Assembly (NCBI GenBank): GCA_009602735.1
Contig: WELA01002672.1
Coordinates: forward strand, 1 to 31,665
Direction of reading: 5' to 3'
Origin: Mesotaenium endlicherianum
Taxonomy: Eukaryota > Streptophyta > Zygnematophyceae > Zygnematales > Mesotaeniaceae
Length of the DNA stretch: 31,665 nucleotides
The notes below the pieces were generated by a model. The model was not told the DNA's origin, ran no database searches, and worked only from the letters and a program-made list of their open reading frames with translations. Position numbers and translations under genes: made by a program. This document shows, in pieces, positions 30,684 through 31,665 of the stretch. Position 1 is the stretch's first letter. The number at the start of each line of letters is the position of its first letter.

Positions 30684-31185
30684 TGTAGTGATTTGAGTTA
30701 TAATATATTAGTTTGCATGTATTTTAATGCTTTTGAATGTATTGGAGTAGTAATGTGTGGAGTCAAGTGTGAATAGATATTCTAGTGACTTGGTTCATGT
30801 CCTTTGAACCCTCTAAGGCATTTTCAAAGTTAGAGGAAGGACCTAGAAGGACTCCATGTGGCAAAAGTCAAATGTGCCATTTTTAGGTCAAAAGGACATG
30901 TGTACATTATTCTAGAAAGAGGTGGCAAGTTTTGGGATGTGTTGGGTGCCTACACATCAACATACACCTTCCTAGAAATTACTTATGTAGCAAGCATATA
31001 AACAAGAGCTAGAACATAGACAAACATTCCAGAATCACTCTTGTACTTGCCAAATTCCAAAAATATATTAACTATCAAGAAGCCATCTCTCTTTCAAGAA
31101 GCTACCACTTGTGTTCAAAGATCCTTGTCTTGAATAGATAAAGTATTATATTTCACTAAGTACTTCATCTATCTGTTTCACTACA
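30684..31185 (+). repeat. LTR (5' LTR of family A)
   Basis: A 502-bp repeat, TGTAGTGA...TCACTACA, matching 789-1291 along its full length with about 30 differences by eye. Its TATA region reads CATATAAA rather than TATATAAA. It is followed by a primer-binding site, so it is the 5' LTR of a separate element running off the right edge. Confidence 0.93.
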
Positions 31186-31186
31186 G

Positions 31187-31198
31187 TGGTATTGGAGC
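31187..31198 (+). other. Primer-binding site (initiator tRNA-Met type), family A
   Basis: TGGTATTGGAGC one base after the 5' LTR, close to the plant form TGGTATCAGAGC. Confidence 0.85.
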
Positions 31199-31222
31199 TA
31201 GGCACTTTGGTAGCACAAGAAG

Positions 31223-31665
31223 ATGGCCGATCCTCAAGACCAACAGCAAGCTTTCGAAGGAAGCCCTTCCTCTCAAGACACCCTCCTCCAGCGCCGATGG
31301 GAGAGCCCACTCAAGAAAATTTGCAACAACAAGAAGCACCACAATGAGGAGCACCGTCAAATCCCGTGGCAGCCGCTATAGCAAAGTTGACCCCACCACA
31401 AGGGGTTCCCGCAAATGAGTGGGCAGCCTTCCTAATGACCGTCCACAACCAAGTGGGCTTGACCACCTATGAAGCAACCGTGCAAGCGTCAAGAGAAGCT
31501 ATGGCTGCCATGGTTGCCCCTATTGCAATGGGAGAGAATATTACTCTATCCTTGAAACATTTGATAGTGAGTGCTAAAAGGTACGTCTTCTTGGAAGAGT
31601 TTTGTTGGAGAATCCGTTGGGCATCATAATCTCCTCGTCGTGGTCAGGAGTTCGCACAGTAATAT
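31223..31665 (+). pseudogene. Start of LTR-retrotransposon gag, damaged and cut by window end
   Basis: ATG at 31223 opens a frame starting MADPQDQQQAFEGS, 25 nt after the primer site. A frame change follows within 100 bp. In the second frame a Pro/Gln-rich stretch is interrupted by TGA (31345-31347), then reads AAIAKLTPPQGVPANEWAAF onward to a TAA at 31627. The position and Gln/Pro-rich start are typical of a plant retrotransposon gag N-terminus. No capsid or zinc-knuckle motif is reached before the window ends. Superfamily (copia or gypsy) cannot be told. Confidence 0.65.

Noticed and set aside
789..31185. Whole window as one giant LTR element with internal host genes
   Set aside because: The left LTR has a polypurine tract upstream and no primer site downstream. 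The right LTR has a primer site and gag downstream. They are the 3' and 5' LTRs of two different elements.
1..31665. CRISPR arrays, bacterial operons, phage genes
   Set aside because: None seen. Spliced genes, a class II tRNA with an intron, LTR elements and piggyBac show eukaryotic nuclear DNA.

Overview
This is eukaryotic nuclear DNA. It holds two intron-rich host genes and one intron-containing tRNA gene, set in a dense field of transposable elements. The best guess is the green lineage, perhaps a streptophyte alga or a non-seed plant. Three elements have primer-binding sites of the plant initiator-tRNA-Met type, two of them are TRIMs (a plant-typical element class), and the kinase resembles plant PEPKR2. 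A piggyBac element, which I do not expect in seed plants, argues against a flowering plant. The species cannot be named from the sequence alone.

Left arm (1-11005): the 3' end of an LTR retrotransposon (degenerate and tandem repeats, polypurine tract, 3' LTR at 789-1291). Then come a 511-bp TRIM (3269-3779), a dispersed repeat (3853-4553) and a truncated but open piggyBac-derived ORF (5232-6245). The remaining 4.8 kb has no recognisable gene.

Core (11006-22860): a four-exon CDPK/PEPKR2-like Ser/Thr kinase on the plus strand (431 aa) converges on a 19-exon RAD54B-type SNF2 recombination ATPase on the minus strand (22512 to 15129, 919 aa). I assembled both exon by exon; every intron is GT-AG and every phase closes. 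Upstream of RAD54B is a tRNA-Ser(GCU) gene with an 11-nt intron, flanked by two hairpins.

Right arm (22861-31665): a possible small secreted-protein gene (24490-24816), hairpins and a tRNA-like relic, then a piggyBac element (25570-29343). This element has 47-bp inverted ends next to TTAA/TCAA. Its transposase is broken by frameshifts, stop codons and a nested 407-bp TRIM. An unrelated-looking antisense ORF lies between the transposase and the right end. A second copy of the dispersed repeat follows (29678-30325). The window ends in the 5' LTR, primer site and start of gag of another member of the LTR family seen at the left edge.

The kinase and RAD54B are not obviously linked in function. 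RAD54B should act in homologous recombination in the nucleus, the kinase in signalling. The mobile elements record layered insertions: the TRIM landed in a piggyBac copy, and the stop codons fit loss of methylated cytosines.
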